From NCBI GenBank assembly GCA_013399305.1, contig VXAI01000373.1:520489-584488 (forward strand): a DNA stretch of 64,000 nucleotides, in the 5' to 3' direction. Under the pieces are notes generated by a model, which saw only the letters and a list, made by a program, of their open reading frames with translations, ran no database searches and was not told the DNA's origin. Below are positions 52,901 through 63,500 of the stretch, piece after piece. This DNA is from Rostratula benghalensis (lineage: Eukaryota; Chordata; Aves; Charadriiformes; Rostratulidae). How positions within the stretch are numbered: position 1 is the stretch's first letter; every line of letters starts with the position of its first letter. A program made the position numbers and the translations under genes.

Positions 52901-53712
52901 AAGTAAAATTTAGGTGTTAGCATTTTGGTCAAATGCCTAGTAGCTATTTTTTAATTTCTTTTCAGCCACCTTCTCTAATTTGGGTTATCTACATATTTTT
53001 AATTTTTTTTTTAAACTTCTGCAAAGTAGACTATTTTGTCTCTATTCCTTTCTGTTCCAATAAATTAAATAATGGGCACTCCTGTAGACCTTAGGGCTGC
53101 TTTTTTACAGTGTTAATCCCTTGCACTGTAAAAAATGACCATTTAGTTCTATTCTCATACCTAGATTTAAATTAGATCCAGATTTTGATGATATTTAGCT
53201 CCTAATTCTTAAATATCCTATATTGGTCTTAAATATTATTAACAGTAGCCATGTTAAAGTTTTAGTTTGTTCAAGTCTAAATCCCCTGTGCAGCATTTTT
53301 ACTCGCACCCACTTTTGACACACTGGAAGAATCACAGTAGTTTAGAAGTGTGTGATTTTTCTGTCAATAAATGCTTATGTGAGCATCTTATCACTGTGTT
53401 ATTTTTTAACCCACGGAGAGTTACTTCTCTCCAGTCTGTGTCTTAGGTTTGACACGATGTTTAATTTTTACTTAGTTGGGGTCAGGTGATCTGAATCTTA
53501 GCCATTGCCATTAAAGTAGCCCTACTGGAAGAATCTCCTTCCCTGCTTAAAATCCTTCACTCAAGCATTGTGTGGGAGGGTTTACAATCTCTATCCCACT
53601 TTGGTTCACAGGTAGCACAAGCAAAACTAGATTCTTAATGTCTAGTAACCATGGCTGCAAGTGTATGCATAACAAAGAAGCAGAAGATTAATGTATGTCA
53701 CATTTTATTATA

Positions 53713-53736
53713 TTTTTTTTTTTTAAAAAAAAAAAA
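53713..53736. repeat. T12A12 perfect palindrome
   Basis: Twelve T bases are followed at once by twelve A bases. It is a simple palindromic low-complexity site. Confidence 0.95.
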
Positions 53737-55028
53737 GCATAACACATTTCAGTCTACTTTTAGGTATTTCTTTTCCTTTAGAAAATAAATGTATACAGCA
53801 AGATGATTGCATAGCCTGCCAAAAATAATAGCCTCATTTTTTCTAGTATATATTATATGAGTAAACTCAGGGACCTGCTGTATTTGTCCAGCTTTCTTCC
53901 TCTTTTTTTGTTAAGCTTTGTCTTCGAATGAGGTCAAGAGGAAAAAAAAATCATTAATATCTGTCAACTTCCTTTATAACCTTAAGGAAAAATCTTTGTA
54001 TGATATCACACAGACAGATTTTCAATTTCCTTGTGTAATAAACAGATGCTTTAGGATTTGGATGTAATTTAAAGGTTTAAAATATCACATTGAGATTGAT
54101 GAATAAATCAGTTGTGAAGACAAAAACATTGATGCCTGTTGAAAATACCTCTCTAGACAGGCAGGAAATGAAATTAGTTCCCAGTAAAGTGTGGAGATGA
54201 GGATCACTGTTTAGTTCTGCTGCAGGCTTTTTAGGACTTGCTACTGTGGCACACCGAAACTGCTAGGGCTACAGAAATCTAATTAAAGAGCAAATGTCCC
54301 TCCTGACATCGAATTAATCTTTATCAAGTTCCCTATTTTTATTTCAATCTGGAACAAGAAAATGAAATTTAAAATTCTAGGCATGTTGCAAAACAGTTGG
54401 TGATTTTCTCTTGAGCATTACAATGCAAAAACATTCAGCATTGTTTAATTAGACCTCGAAGCACTCATTTTCTGAGCACTTTTTATTTCATCATTGTTTG
54501 TTAAGGGCTTACATAAATAATACACAAATATTTACTACAAGCCTGGTACAATGCGGTCTCTCTCTGTTGTACGGATCTCTATTTCCAGAGCTTTTTCCGT
54601 TGATGAAAAAGCTGAAGTAATTACTGTTTACATTTTAAACATCACCATACTTTATCAGTCCTTCATGTTGAATTCAGGTTTCTTAAATTACTTTGCCTGG
54701 ACAAGTGTGCTTTCCAGCACCCAAATTGCTGGTATTCCGGTAGCCCTCTGCCCCAGTGGGACCACTGCACTCCAGCAACTCGGCTGCTCCTGGAGCTGGA
54801 GCCAGGCTCAGATACCTCTGCACTGCATTAAAATCCATCACGGGAGCATGTCCTAAGAAACGGGCCCCAGTCCCAGGCGATTGTGAACCAAAGAGACTTC
54901 CCGGGTTCAAGAAGAATGTGCTGCCACACTGTACCGTGTTGAAGACAGAAGAATGAAGTTCGGAGCTGTGGTCCCAGCCTTAACGTGAGAGATACCAGTT
55001 CAGTCCAAGCCCAAAATCCACGCATGCT

Positions 55029-55316
55029 TTGCTGGAAGAGAGCCAGAGCAGTTTGACAGTTTCCCCCTGTACTCAGCACCTTGAGTATTGTGTCCAGCTC
55101 TGGGCACCTCAACACAAGAGAGATCTGGAGGTGCTGGAGCAAGTACAGAGGAGGGCAACAAAGCTGGTGAAGGACCTGCAGAATAAATCTTATGAGTGGT
55201 TGAAGGAGCTGGGACTGTTTAGTTTGAGGAAGAGGAGGCTGAGAGGAGACCTTATCCCTCTTTACAACTACTTGAGAGGACATTGTAGAGAGGTTGGTGC
55301 TGGTCTTTTGTTATAG
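55029..55316 (+). pseudogene. CR1 ORF2 C-terminal remnant (95 codons open)
   Basis: The open stretch encodes the end of the CR1 ORF2 reverse-transcriptase polyprotein. Visible blocks are [12 protein letters not shown], then [16 protein letters not shown], then [20 protein letters not shown]. In CR1 elements these follow the polymerase domain. The catalytic polymerase and endonuclease regions are absent because the copy is 5' truncated. The initiating ATG is fortuitous. The frame closes shortly after EVGAGLLL, where an intact element would continue a little further. It is a dead fragment. Confidence 0.9.
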
Positions 55317-55585
55317 GTAATTAGCAATAGAATGAGAAGGAATGGCTTCAAGCTGCAACAGGGTAGTTTTAGACTGAAAAAATATTTCACAGAAAGAGTG
55401 GTCAGACACTGGAATAGGCTGCCCAGGGAGGTGGTTGAGCCCCCATCCCTGAATGTGTTTGAGTTGTTTAGATGTAGTGTTGGGGAATATGGTGTAGGGG
55501 AGGAATTTGTAGAGTAGGGCTGATGGTTGGACTCGATGATCCCAACGGTCATTTCCAACCTGAATGATTCTATGATTCTATGACT
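55029..55585 (+). mobile_element. CR1 LINE 3' part, longest copy in the window, + orientation
   Basis: The copy contains the end of ORF2 (55029-55316) and the 3' UTR. It ends at 55561-55583 with gattctatgattctatgact, the canonical CR1 terminal 8-base repeats. Characteristic blocks are ggctgcccagggaggtggtt and atggttggactcgatgatcc. It is clearly 5' truncated and carries disrupting stops. The 5' limit is uncertain because 54740-55029 may be either older flanking repeat or unrelated DNA. Confidence 0.96.
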
Positions 55586-57846
55586 GTGGTCACACAGAAA
55601 ACCTGAGAAAACTTGAGAATAAGACCACACCCAGTTCCAAGCTTGCATTTAAACTACAGGACCATACTCCCGTATCTAACCCATTTGTTTGTCCTAAGTC
55701 CAGAAGAAATAGAATGGATATTGCACTGGTGGTCTGTTCCTCTGTTCTGGGGAACTACTACTCCTTGCTGCATGAGTACTTGATCTCTGTGCCTGCTCAC
55801 TTGCATGTTTTGCTGCAGCTCTGCTGGAGCTACTGGCCCGCTGAGTGTTTTTCTTGTATATATGATTGTTTCATGAAGATTGATAAGAGATCGCTCAGGG
55901 GCTTTGCTACCCAAGGTAACCCCAAGTGCCTGAGGGTAGGATGTGTTTCTGTGGTTAGTTTCCTCTTACAGCTAAATTAGAAAGGCCTTATGGGTGATGT
56001 TTTGTATAAATATGATGACGGTGATATACAAAACCAATTTTTCTACCCTGTAATTGCACGAAACTCCAATTAAAGTCATTGGGAAGTCTGCTCAATTACA
56101 GTTTCCATTGGATTGGTTGCAGGCATGGGGGTTAAGCAGCCTGATGTGCAAGTTTAGAGTCTGGTGAAAAGGCTGAGTACAGAGCATGGGGGTTACAGGC
56201 ACCACAGGTGTGGTTTATTTTACCTTATTAGCAGGGCAGGATATGTTACATGACAACTAGATTCTGAATTCGGCTCGTGAACTTGTCCACTACTAATGGT
56301 CCGCTTGTTGGAGTCAGCAGGGACAAGGTGAGGCTTCAGAGAGCATTGAAGGTGCTGAGGTGTGACGTGGGATAGCTTCCAGGTTGAAGAGATTATGGAA
56401 GAAAGTTGCACTCATTGATAGCCTGGGTGAAAATCCAGGGTCAGGCTGAGTGGAGTGAGGTGAGGGTGTACACACGGGGCATGGCAGGGCAGAGAACCCG
56501 CAGCACCTCCGGGGAAGGGCTGGAATATAAGAGGGATGTGAAGAAGGAGGTGACATCTTATATTTGAAGGAAGCTTAATTTCTGGGGATGGAGGGGGCCA
56601 AGTGGAAACTGAAAATAGTTGTTTATCTTGATTCAAGCTGGAATGGCTGAGCTGTTAAACCTGAATTTAAAAAAAAAAAAACAAAAAAAAAAACCCAACC
56701 CAAAACAAACCAATAGCTTTTCTCAAAATTCCTGTCTTAATGAAGGCTGTGTATATGATACGGTCCCACATAATCTACTAGAGTTTAAAACTAAAAGCTA
56801 TGAGCTTTAATCCTTTCTGTTCTGCGTGTGGACTTTGGCCAGAGGGCGTGGATTTTCAGACTAGGTATTTTGGTTCAAGTTCAGTTTTTGATTTACCAGC
56901 TCCACATGCAGTTAGCTTGAGTGGAAATTGTATATCCTTGCCCCAAGAAGGAGTTTGGTCTGGGTTGGTTTTTTTTTCAGCAGACACCAATTGCTTTTGT
57001 ACAGCATTCCCATACTTCTATGTAATCTAGTTCTTCTAACTTTACAGGAGCACGATGTACATTTATATAGATACACTAGCCTTGAAATTTTAATTGTTCT
57101 CCTGATTTTAAAACACAGCATTTAGACATCCTCGTATATCAAAAGAGCTAAAAATTATTATGACTTTTCGTATGACAGATTTCAGGGAGCAGGTTAGACG
57201 TTTCTTTGCAACTTCCACTGGTTTTTTCTTGTGTTCTTGGTTTCAAAAAGCAAGTTATTCTGTGCTACTTTCACTACATTACTCCAACAACTGTTAAAAA
57301 AGCTTTGGTCGAATTTCTGTTTAGTTGAGAGAGAAGTGCAAATAAAAGAAGTAGCAGATGGTCCCTTTGTGACTGAATGAAGAAAAAGGGTTTTGAGAAC
57401 AATATGTGAATAGGTGTAGCCTAATAAAACAGTCAGCCACCTGCTGCCTACATCCTTCAAAAAGATTCTGTTGCATATTCTGGGAATTAACGACGTGTGT
57501 GTGTCCTTACGTTTAATCTAAATGGGAGCTCTATGGAGCAAACAGACCTTTATGCCCCAGTGTTGATTGAGTTGTTCTCTTGGTTTTGAATTGTTTCTGC
57601 TCCATCCCTTTCAGTTCCATCCTGTGTCTGCGCAATAGCCAACATCGTTTTGGCAGTGTTTCTTTTCTCAAACCAAAGAAAGATTTTAATCCTTAGAAAC
57701 TTTCCCATTTCAAGTTTGATGCCCTAAATTACAGCTGGGATAGAAGCATTCTACCGTTTCACAATGTGCACCGTTTGGTTTTGTTAAATGCACCCAACCT
57801 GTTGCTTGGTTTCTGTACGTAGTAATGTACGTGCTCTCTCCTCTAG

Positions 57847-57998
57847 GGATTTACTCTTCAGCCTGATTATCAGAATATCATCAATCCAACATCAACAGCT
57901 GCACAAGTTGTTACCCAAGCAATGGAGTATGTTCGTTCAGGGTGCAGAAATCCTCCAGCACAGACTGTGGACTGGAATAATGACTACTGCAGTAATGG
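57847..57998 (+). CDS. TOX: TOX exon E: conserved C-terminal tail (50 codons plus 2 bases)
   Basis: The acceptor ctctag lies directly before 57847 and the donor gtaagc starts at 57999. The peptide reads GFTLQPDYQNIINPTSTAA, then QVVTQAMEYVRSGCRNPPAQ, then TVDWNNDYCSN. The exon leaves two bases (gg) that combine with the first g of exon F to make a glycine codon. This is the only junction among the five that is not phase 0. The sequence GFTLQPDY directly follows MQQ of exon D as in the vertebrate TOX protein. Confidence 0.97.
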
Positions 57999-58621
57999 GT
58001 AAGCAGCCGGTGAATGCCACCTTGTGTTGAGCGACATTCATGACACAAGTATCTCAGAGAGTTTGGAAACAGCTTTGTTGCCTGGTTCCCTACATTATTT
58101 CAGAAGCACATCTGTGATGGCACTGTGTTCACTCAGCAGTTAGGCTGTTTTGGGAGAACAGGTTTTCAGTATAAACACTTACTAGACATTGTTGTCGCCT
58201 TATCACAGCACATGCACTTTGGTCTTAGAGAACTTCCATTCCTTAGAAAATCAGAACACAAATCTTAGGGAGAAGGTGTAGGAAAGAAGTGTTAAGATCA
58301 CCATTTCCTACTTGAGAGGAAAATACCATGAACTGTTTTCTCCAAATACTCCATTGCTGAGGAGATCTTGCTGCCAGGGGAAACAACTAGTATGGGTCAT
58401 GAAAACCCACATGAGTGACATGCAGGGGTGATTGTGGGATACAAGATACGTGGCAGGGAATGGCATGAGGATCACACGACTGTAACCAGAAACAAAGCAC
58501 CATACCTGTAGGAGTTCTGTGCATCTGCCATAAGGTTAGTAGCCCCTTCAAACCCTCAACTCCTCTGCAGCATGGTTTTTGTGCACCCATATTTCTGTCC
58601 CAGAAACTACCTGGAAACATC

Positions 58622-58700
58622 TGGAATCATAGAATGGTTCAGGTTGGAAGGGACCTTAAAGATCTTGTGGTTCTAACCCCCTGCCTGACCACCCTTTCAC
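58622..58700 (-). mobile_element. CR1 LINE 3' end, short, - orientation
   Basis: The stretch ggaatcatagaatggttcag, then ggaagggaccttaaagatct, is the reverse complement of the last 70-80 bases of CR1. It breaks off after ccccctgcc. Confidence 0.9.
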
Positions 58701-58827
58701 CTTGGCATGAATCCCCAAGGCAAAGGCAGATAAAAGCTACCAAAGTATCAAATCCAGCCCAGACAAATGAGCACAAAGCAGAACTAAAGACCGGTTTCAC
58801 TCATTACATTTACTCAAAGAGGGAATA

Positions 58828-58890
58828 ATATATATCAATAAATATCTATATATGTATAAATAAATATCTAAATGTCTCTAAATAAATTAG
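58828..58890. repeat. AT-rich stretch with ATAAATATCTA-like units
   Basis: The unit ataaatatcta recurs with variation (caataaatatctatatat, ataaataaatatctaaat). It is a short degenerate tandem lying between the two CR1 pieces. Confidence 0.7.
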
Positions 58891-58977
58891 ACCAGAGAAA
58901 TCAGTGGCTGGCACCCATGTTCATGTAAGTAAGCTCTCCTGTCCTCTAAGGAAAGTGGCCACTTTCATCTGGTCTAA

Positions 58978-59065
58978 GGAAAGTGTCCCTGCCCATGGCG
59001 GGGGGGTTGGACCTAGATGATCTTCAAGGTCCCTTCCAACTCTAACCATTCTATGATTTTATAAT
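58978..59065 (+). mobile_element. CR1 LINE 3' end, short, + orientation
   Basis: The stretch ccctgcccatggcggggggg, then gatcttcaaggtcccttcca, then ctaaccattctatgatttta is the terminal 80-90 bases of CR1. It pairs as an inverted copy with 58622-58700 across about 280 bases. Confidence 0.92.
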
Positions 59066-59440
59066 TGTATCAGGTGCCTATGGAGTATCGTTCCGAGACC
59101 TGCACTAAACCCCCATCTGTAATTACGTGGTTTGTAAGAGAGGGATAGTCAGTTCTTCTAACCTGGTGGTGCAGGTAACCCCAAACCAGTGCTTAAACCC
59201 ATGTCCCAGACCAGTTCAAGGCCAGATGTGGTCTCCAGGTTGCTACATGCCATTATGGCACTAGAATTTTTCTTATTATTACCATGGTAATGCAGTCATA
59301 CTTTAGTAATATGCTTGGAATTTATGACATGCAGTAGGGTTATGGGGTCGGTTGGGGTTTTTTTTTTTGAAGAAAAGGACTAAATATTTGACAAATTTAA
59401 AAGAAAAAATATCACATTTGTTCTTTTTCTTTTTGAACAG

Positions 59441-59477
59441 GGGCATGCAGAGGGACAAAGCACTCTACCTTACCTGA
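59441..59477 (+). CDS. TOX: TOX exon F, coding part: last 12 residues and stop
   Basis: The acceptor gaacag lies directly before 59441. The first base completes the glycine codon begun in exon E. The following codons give GMQRDKALYLT and a TGA stop at 59475-59477. The ending RDKALYLT is the characteristic C-terminus of TOX and separates it from TOX3, which has a long glutamine-rich extension. The same exon continues as the 3' UTR. Joined to exons A-E, it gives 388 codons of uninterrupted frame in the window. Confidence 0.96.
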
Positions 59478-59950
59478 AAATCTGAAACACCTCTCCTTTC
59501 CACTGAGGAATGCAGGGAAGTCTTTTCATCATGGATTGCTTTATGCAGTCAAGGCAGTTCTGCATTTTATTAGGAAATACAAGTTGCTAAGCACTTAGGA
59601 CTATTTGAGCTTGTGGGTCACCCACTCTGGAAAAAATAGTCTTGCTTCTTTCTTTTTCTTTTTCTTTTTCTTTTTTTTTGTCCCCATTTTTTTCTCTTTC
59701 TTTCTCTTTTCCACTCCCACCCTGAGATCCTTTAACGGACATTGCTTTTCTTCTTCCCTGAAGGAAACTTGGACCATTCAAATTTTATGTTGGTTTTTGC
59801 TGTGAAGTGCTGCGATGATAGTAACTGCCTTAGCAACTGTAGATGTTTCGGATAAAAGTCCTGGATTTTCCATTGGTTTTTCATAATGGGTGTTTATATG
59901 AAACTACTAAAGACTTTTTAAATGGCTTGATGTAGCAGTCATAGCAAGTT

Positions 59951-59958
59951 TGTAAATA
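59951..59958 (+). promoter_or_regulatory. Pumilio response element-like motif in the 3' UTR
   Basis: The octamer tgtaaata matches the PUM1/PUM2 consensus UGUANAUA exactly. It lies 474 bases after the stop codon. Such sites usually lower mRNA stability, but binding here is untested. Confidence 0.4.
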
Positions 59959-60202
59959 GCATCTATGTTACACTCTCCTAGAGTATAAAATGTGAATGTT
60001 TTTGTAGCTAATTGTAATTGAAACTGGCTCATTCCAGTTTATTGATTTCACAATAAGGGTTAAATTGGCAAACATTCATATTTTTACTTCATTTTTAAAC
60101 AACTAACTAATAGTTCTATATTTTCAAAGTATTTGGAGAAAAAAAAAAAAAGAAAAATATTCCCAAATGATATTAATTAAAAATATTGGCTTTGTCTCAT
60201 TA

Positions 60203-60208
60203 AATAAA
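60203..60208 (+). terminator. Internal AATAAA hexamer in the TOX 3' UTR
   Basis: A canonical poly(A) hexamer lies 310 bases before the main candidate. It could support a shorter 3' UTR. There is no clear GT-rich element directly downstream. Confidence 0.3.
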
Positions 60209-60513
60209 CACAAAAACCTAGGAAAAAAACTAATGTTGATAAAGAGTAAAGAGCAAACACATTTATTTTGTACTGCCTAAAAAATGCTTCTTTTTTTTAA
60301 AGAAAATCACTTTATGTGTACTGGTTAGTAAACGTCATTTAAGTCCTTCTATGTATAAAACTGCCAAATGCTTACCTGATATTTTATTAGATGCAGAAAC
60401 AGATTGGAGACAGCTAAATTATAACCTTTACATATGGCTATGTATTATTGTTTCTTCATACTGTGTCTGTATTTAATCTTTTTTATGGAACCTGTTGCGC
60501 CTATTTATGAAAT

Positions 60514-60519
60514 AATAAA
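60514..60519 (+). terminator. TOX: Probable main TOX poly(A) signal
   Basis: Canonical aataaa in the context gaaataataaatatag is followed within 30 bases by a gt/t-rich stretch (aggtgtttgtaagtaaattt). It lies about 1.04 kb after the stop codon. Confidence 0.65.
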
Positions 60520-62001
60520 TATAGGTGTTTGTAAGTAAATTTGTTAGCATTTTACAGAGGTTTCTTTGACGCTTTAACTTTTGCTGGCACAAATTGTTCA
60601 CAACTGATGTGAATACTTTATTTAGTTTATACAGTAACATATATAACACCAAACCTGCTTTACTGGCAGAAAATGAAGGTAACCAATACTTATTTCTCTA
60701 TTTCTTTTGTTGTTAAGGGTTAAAAAAAAAAAAAAAAAAGGTATTTTAAGTAATTCCCTTTTTAAAGCATTGTAGCAGGAAGTTCCCCAAAGCTAAGACT
60801 TGAACCCACAAAACTAACTGAATAAAACTGCATAATGTTGCTTCTTGAAACTTCATCAGTTTTGGTCAATCAGTCAAATGGAATAAAAATGCTACCAACA
60901 GAAATATTACCAAATATGCTTCAGCCATTTTTTTATACATGCAAAGTCTGACAGAGTTTTAGGGTCTGTATCAAAAATACACCCTAAAGTGAAAGGTAAG
61001 TTCAAGAGCCACAGGGAAAATGACAGGGAAAAAAAATAAATCCAAAAGAAAGTATTTTTTCAATGTTTTTCATCAGAGGTAGCTCTGAAAATATATTTCT
61101 GGAGGATTTAATCCCGGATGCCTGTCCAGTTAATGGAGAGTACAACTGATTTGTATTTTCTACGTGAAATAAAGAAAGCAACTCGGATAAAACACACATT
61201 ATGCAATGCCATTGATTTTCTTTAAAAACAAAATAGAAACAAAGGTATGCTTGCTTTGGAATGATTTCAAGCAATGTACAATCGGAATCACTTGGCATGT
61301 AATAACTAATAAATAATGCAGATCAGATGTGATTACTCAAATGACTGTAGCTGAGAGCTCTAATTTTCCTGTCTTGAAACTGTATGAGAACTTGTGATTA
61401 AATTCACAGTTTATTGTTTGTCTGTTTAGTACTTTAGAAATATACCAGCACTACTAATTACCCAATGTCTTCTATTTATTATATTATAGTAAACTACATT
61501 TTCCACTCATATTAATTCTAAAGCAAGAAGATAATTAGCGGGGATGAGAAAAATCAGCTTTGATTTTGACAGGCAGTTTTCCTTTTTATTTTAGGGAAAA
61601 GAACTGTGTTATCTCCATTTCTTTTAGAGCAGGTGCGCAGTCACATAAAGTTGTTAATTTCGGTATCCAAGCAGAGTTCAAAATACAAGAAAACTTTAAT
61701 GTAAATAAAAAAAAATACATCATGAATAAAATACTTATTCTGTATGAACCTCTGGCTAGTTGGTGTTTCTCAGTCTGTGAGAAGGGAAATCCTTTGTGTC
61801 TTTACCGGGCAGCACCATACCCATCCAGGGATTTGAGTGTGGTTTTGGGCCTGGTTTCTGTTTGGATGGGACAGCTGTGCTGGAAAAGCAGCAGTTATAC
61901 TGAAGACACTTCCTTCCAAAGGGAAGAGCCAACAGTTCTTCATGTCTGACCTTGAGGAAAAGCAATGGTTGCCAGCCAAGGGCAATCTACTATTTGTTTT
62001 T

Positions 62002-62400
62002 GTAGAATCATAGAATGGTTTGGGTTGGAAGAGACATTAAAGATCATCCAGTTCCACCCCCCCTGCCATGGGCAGGGACACCTCCCACCAGACCAGGTTG
62101 CTCAGAGCCCCATCCAGTCTGGTCTTGAACACCTCCAGGAATGGGGCAGCTACAACTTCCCTGGACAACCTGTTCCAGTGCCTCACCACCCTCACAGCAA
62201 AGAATTTCTTCCTGATATCTCATCTAAATCTGCCCTCTTTCAGTTTAAAAATGTTATCCCCTCATTCTATCGCTCCACTCCCTGATCAAGAGTCCCTCCC
62301 CATCTCTCCTGTAGCCTCCTTTAGGTACTGGAAGGTTTCCCTGAAGCCTTCTCTTCTTCAGGCTGAACAACCCCAACTCTCTCAGCCTGTTCAGCTGCAT
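62002..62400 (-). mobile_element. CR1 LINE 3' fragment, - orientation (about 400 bases)
   Basis: It opens with tgtagaatcatagaatggtt, the complement of the CR1 terminal repeats. It passes ccccctgccatgggcaggga, ggtcttgaacacctccagga, gtgcctcaccaccctcacag and atctcatctaaatctgccct. It ends in the antisense of the ORF2 tail (cttcaggctgaacaacccca and ctctcagcctgttcagctgc). It is closely similar to the copy at 32479-32840, which suggests the same subfamily. Confidence 0.96.
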
Positions 62401-63340
62401 ACTGACAGATACAAATTGCAAAAGATGGAGCCTAGAAGGTTGAGATGCTTTTGTAAGTAGGTGAAGCTCCACTGGAGTTCGTGAAGACAAGCCCTGTCCT
62501 TCACTGGAGCGTGGTGGCTTAGGCACCACAGTAACACATACTCCCAAGTCACTGATGGTAAGTCACCATCTGTCATAACGATGATAATGAGAAAGCCCAC
62601 AGGGGCAAAACAACCTACATGTTGAAGCAATGCAGTAACAGCAAGTAAATATGATAAAGATGTCTGTCAGAGTGGTAGAAACCAAAGGAAGTAAAGTCTT
62701 CCATTAACTGAAATTAGTGTTTTTTAAACATTATTTTTAAAAGTGGTAGGGAAAATGCAAGGTTAGCAACATATGCGCTCCACAAGATGTAAATCCCACT
62801 TGCCTGCACCAAGGTAAGCAGAGGTTTTGAACAGGAAAAGCTCTTCAAATTTCCTGCTGCTCTGTGTGCCCTGTTCTGGTGACATGAGTCCTGGTCTCTC
62901 TATCACCAGAGAGCAGAAATCTCACCCAGCTGCTGCCTCCGGACCCAAAGAAGCTCACCCAAGGGACCTGCTATAGGTTTTTTTCCCCCACATTCATCCA
63001 CAGGCAGTAAGTAATGTATTTATGGAGGGCCCCAGACATTCACAATGAAACTTAATATATTCATGCCCACTGCTCTCTCTCTCACCAAATACCAGTTCCT
63101 GATTCCAGTGGCATCTCTGCCAAATATTCCCTGCGAGGCTCCTCTGTAAACAGAAAACCCAGTAAGAAAAGAGCTCATTACTGGAAGGTAAAACACACTC
63201 TTACCACCTTCCTCAACCTTCTGAGACTTCATCTCAACTACCATCTCCAAGGCTGTATCTGCCTATTTTTTACCCAATCCTGTAAACATGGCAGATCCAC
63301 ACAGATCTCTTCCTACGCTCTGGGGAAACAGAGGAGGTAA

Positions 63341-63363
63341 AAACAAACAAACAAACAAAAAAA
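63341..63363. repeat. Short (AAAC)n repeat
   Basis: Four to five aaac units followed by A7. A minor simple repeat. Confidence 0.8.
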
Positions 63364-63481
63364 TCCTTATTTTGCACACACTGTGAGAAGGAGCTAAAGA
63401 GCTACATGCAACCCATATGGGAGTTACTCACCAGAAGTTCCATTGATGGGTGGGTATAGATGTAGATATGGATACAGGTAT

Positions 63482-63500
63482 AGAGACAGATAGATAGATA
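63482..63500. repeat. Short (GATA)n repeat
   Basis: Three to four gata units within a loosely GATA-like stretch (gatgtagatatggatacagg upstream). A minor simple repeat. Confidence 0.8.

Larger units (their letters stand above)
48726..57846 (+). other. TOX: TOX intron D-E (9.1 kb)
   Basis: The intron is bounded by gtaagt at 48726 and by tcctctag ending at 57846. It holds an A28 run (49904-49931), a perfect T12A12 palindrome (53713-53736), the longest CR1 copy in the window (55029-55585) and a GC-richer unexplained stretch at 52440-52800. Three segments without recognised content are 54700-55025, 55600-55980 and 56220-56620. They are less AT-rich than their surroundings and may be old unclassified repeats. 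Confidence 0.9.
57999..59440 (+). other. TOX: TOX intron E-F (1.4 kb)
   Basis: This is the shortest intron in the window, bounded by gtaagc at 57999 and by tttttgaacag ending at 59440. It holds two short CR1 3' ends in opposite orientation (58622-58700 and 58978-59065), with an AT-rich tract (58828-58890) between them. The rest is unique sequence. Confidence 0.95.
59478..60540 (+). other. TOX: TOX 3' UTR (to the main predicted poly(A) site)
   Basis: The region follows the TGA stop. It is AT-rich, has no CR1 copy, and includes a long pyrimidine tract (about 59642-59712, mostly T with C). A Pumilio-type element tgtaaata lies at 59951-59958, and there are several atttatt-type AU motifs. The probable main poly(A) signal aataaa lies at 60514-60519, so cleavage should fall near 60530-60545. 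Further aataaa hexamers at 60821 and 60882 could give longer forms. The end is inferred, not seen. Confidence 0.75.

Noticed and set aside
54700..55028. Upstream extension of the CR1 copy at 55029
   Set aside because: The GC-richer sequence directly before the ORF2 remnant does not continue the CR1 reading frame in a way I can recognise, so I did not include it in the element.
14924..59477. Reading the name TOX as a toxin gene, or assigning the gene to TOX2, TOX3 or TOX4
   Set aside because: TOX is an HMG-box transcription factor. The short C-terminus RDKALYLT and the absence of a long polyglutamine extension exclude TOX3. The exon A and D peptides fit TOX better than TOX2 or TOX4.
61965..62460. 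Two overlapping open frames of 106 and 130 codons downstream of TOX
   Set aside because: They are antisense translations of the CR1 copy at 62002-62400 and its flank, not a gene.
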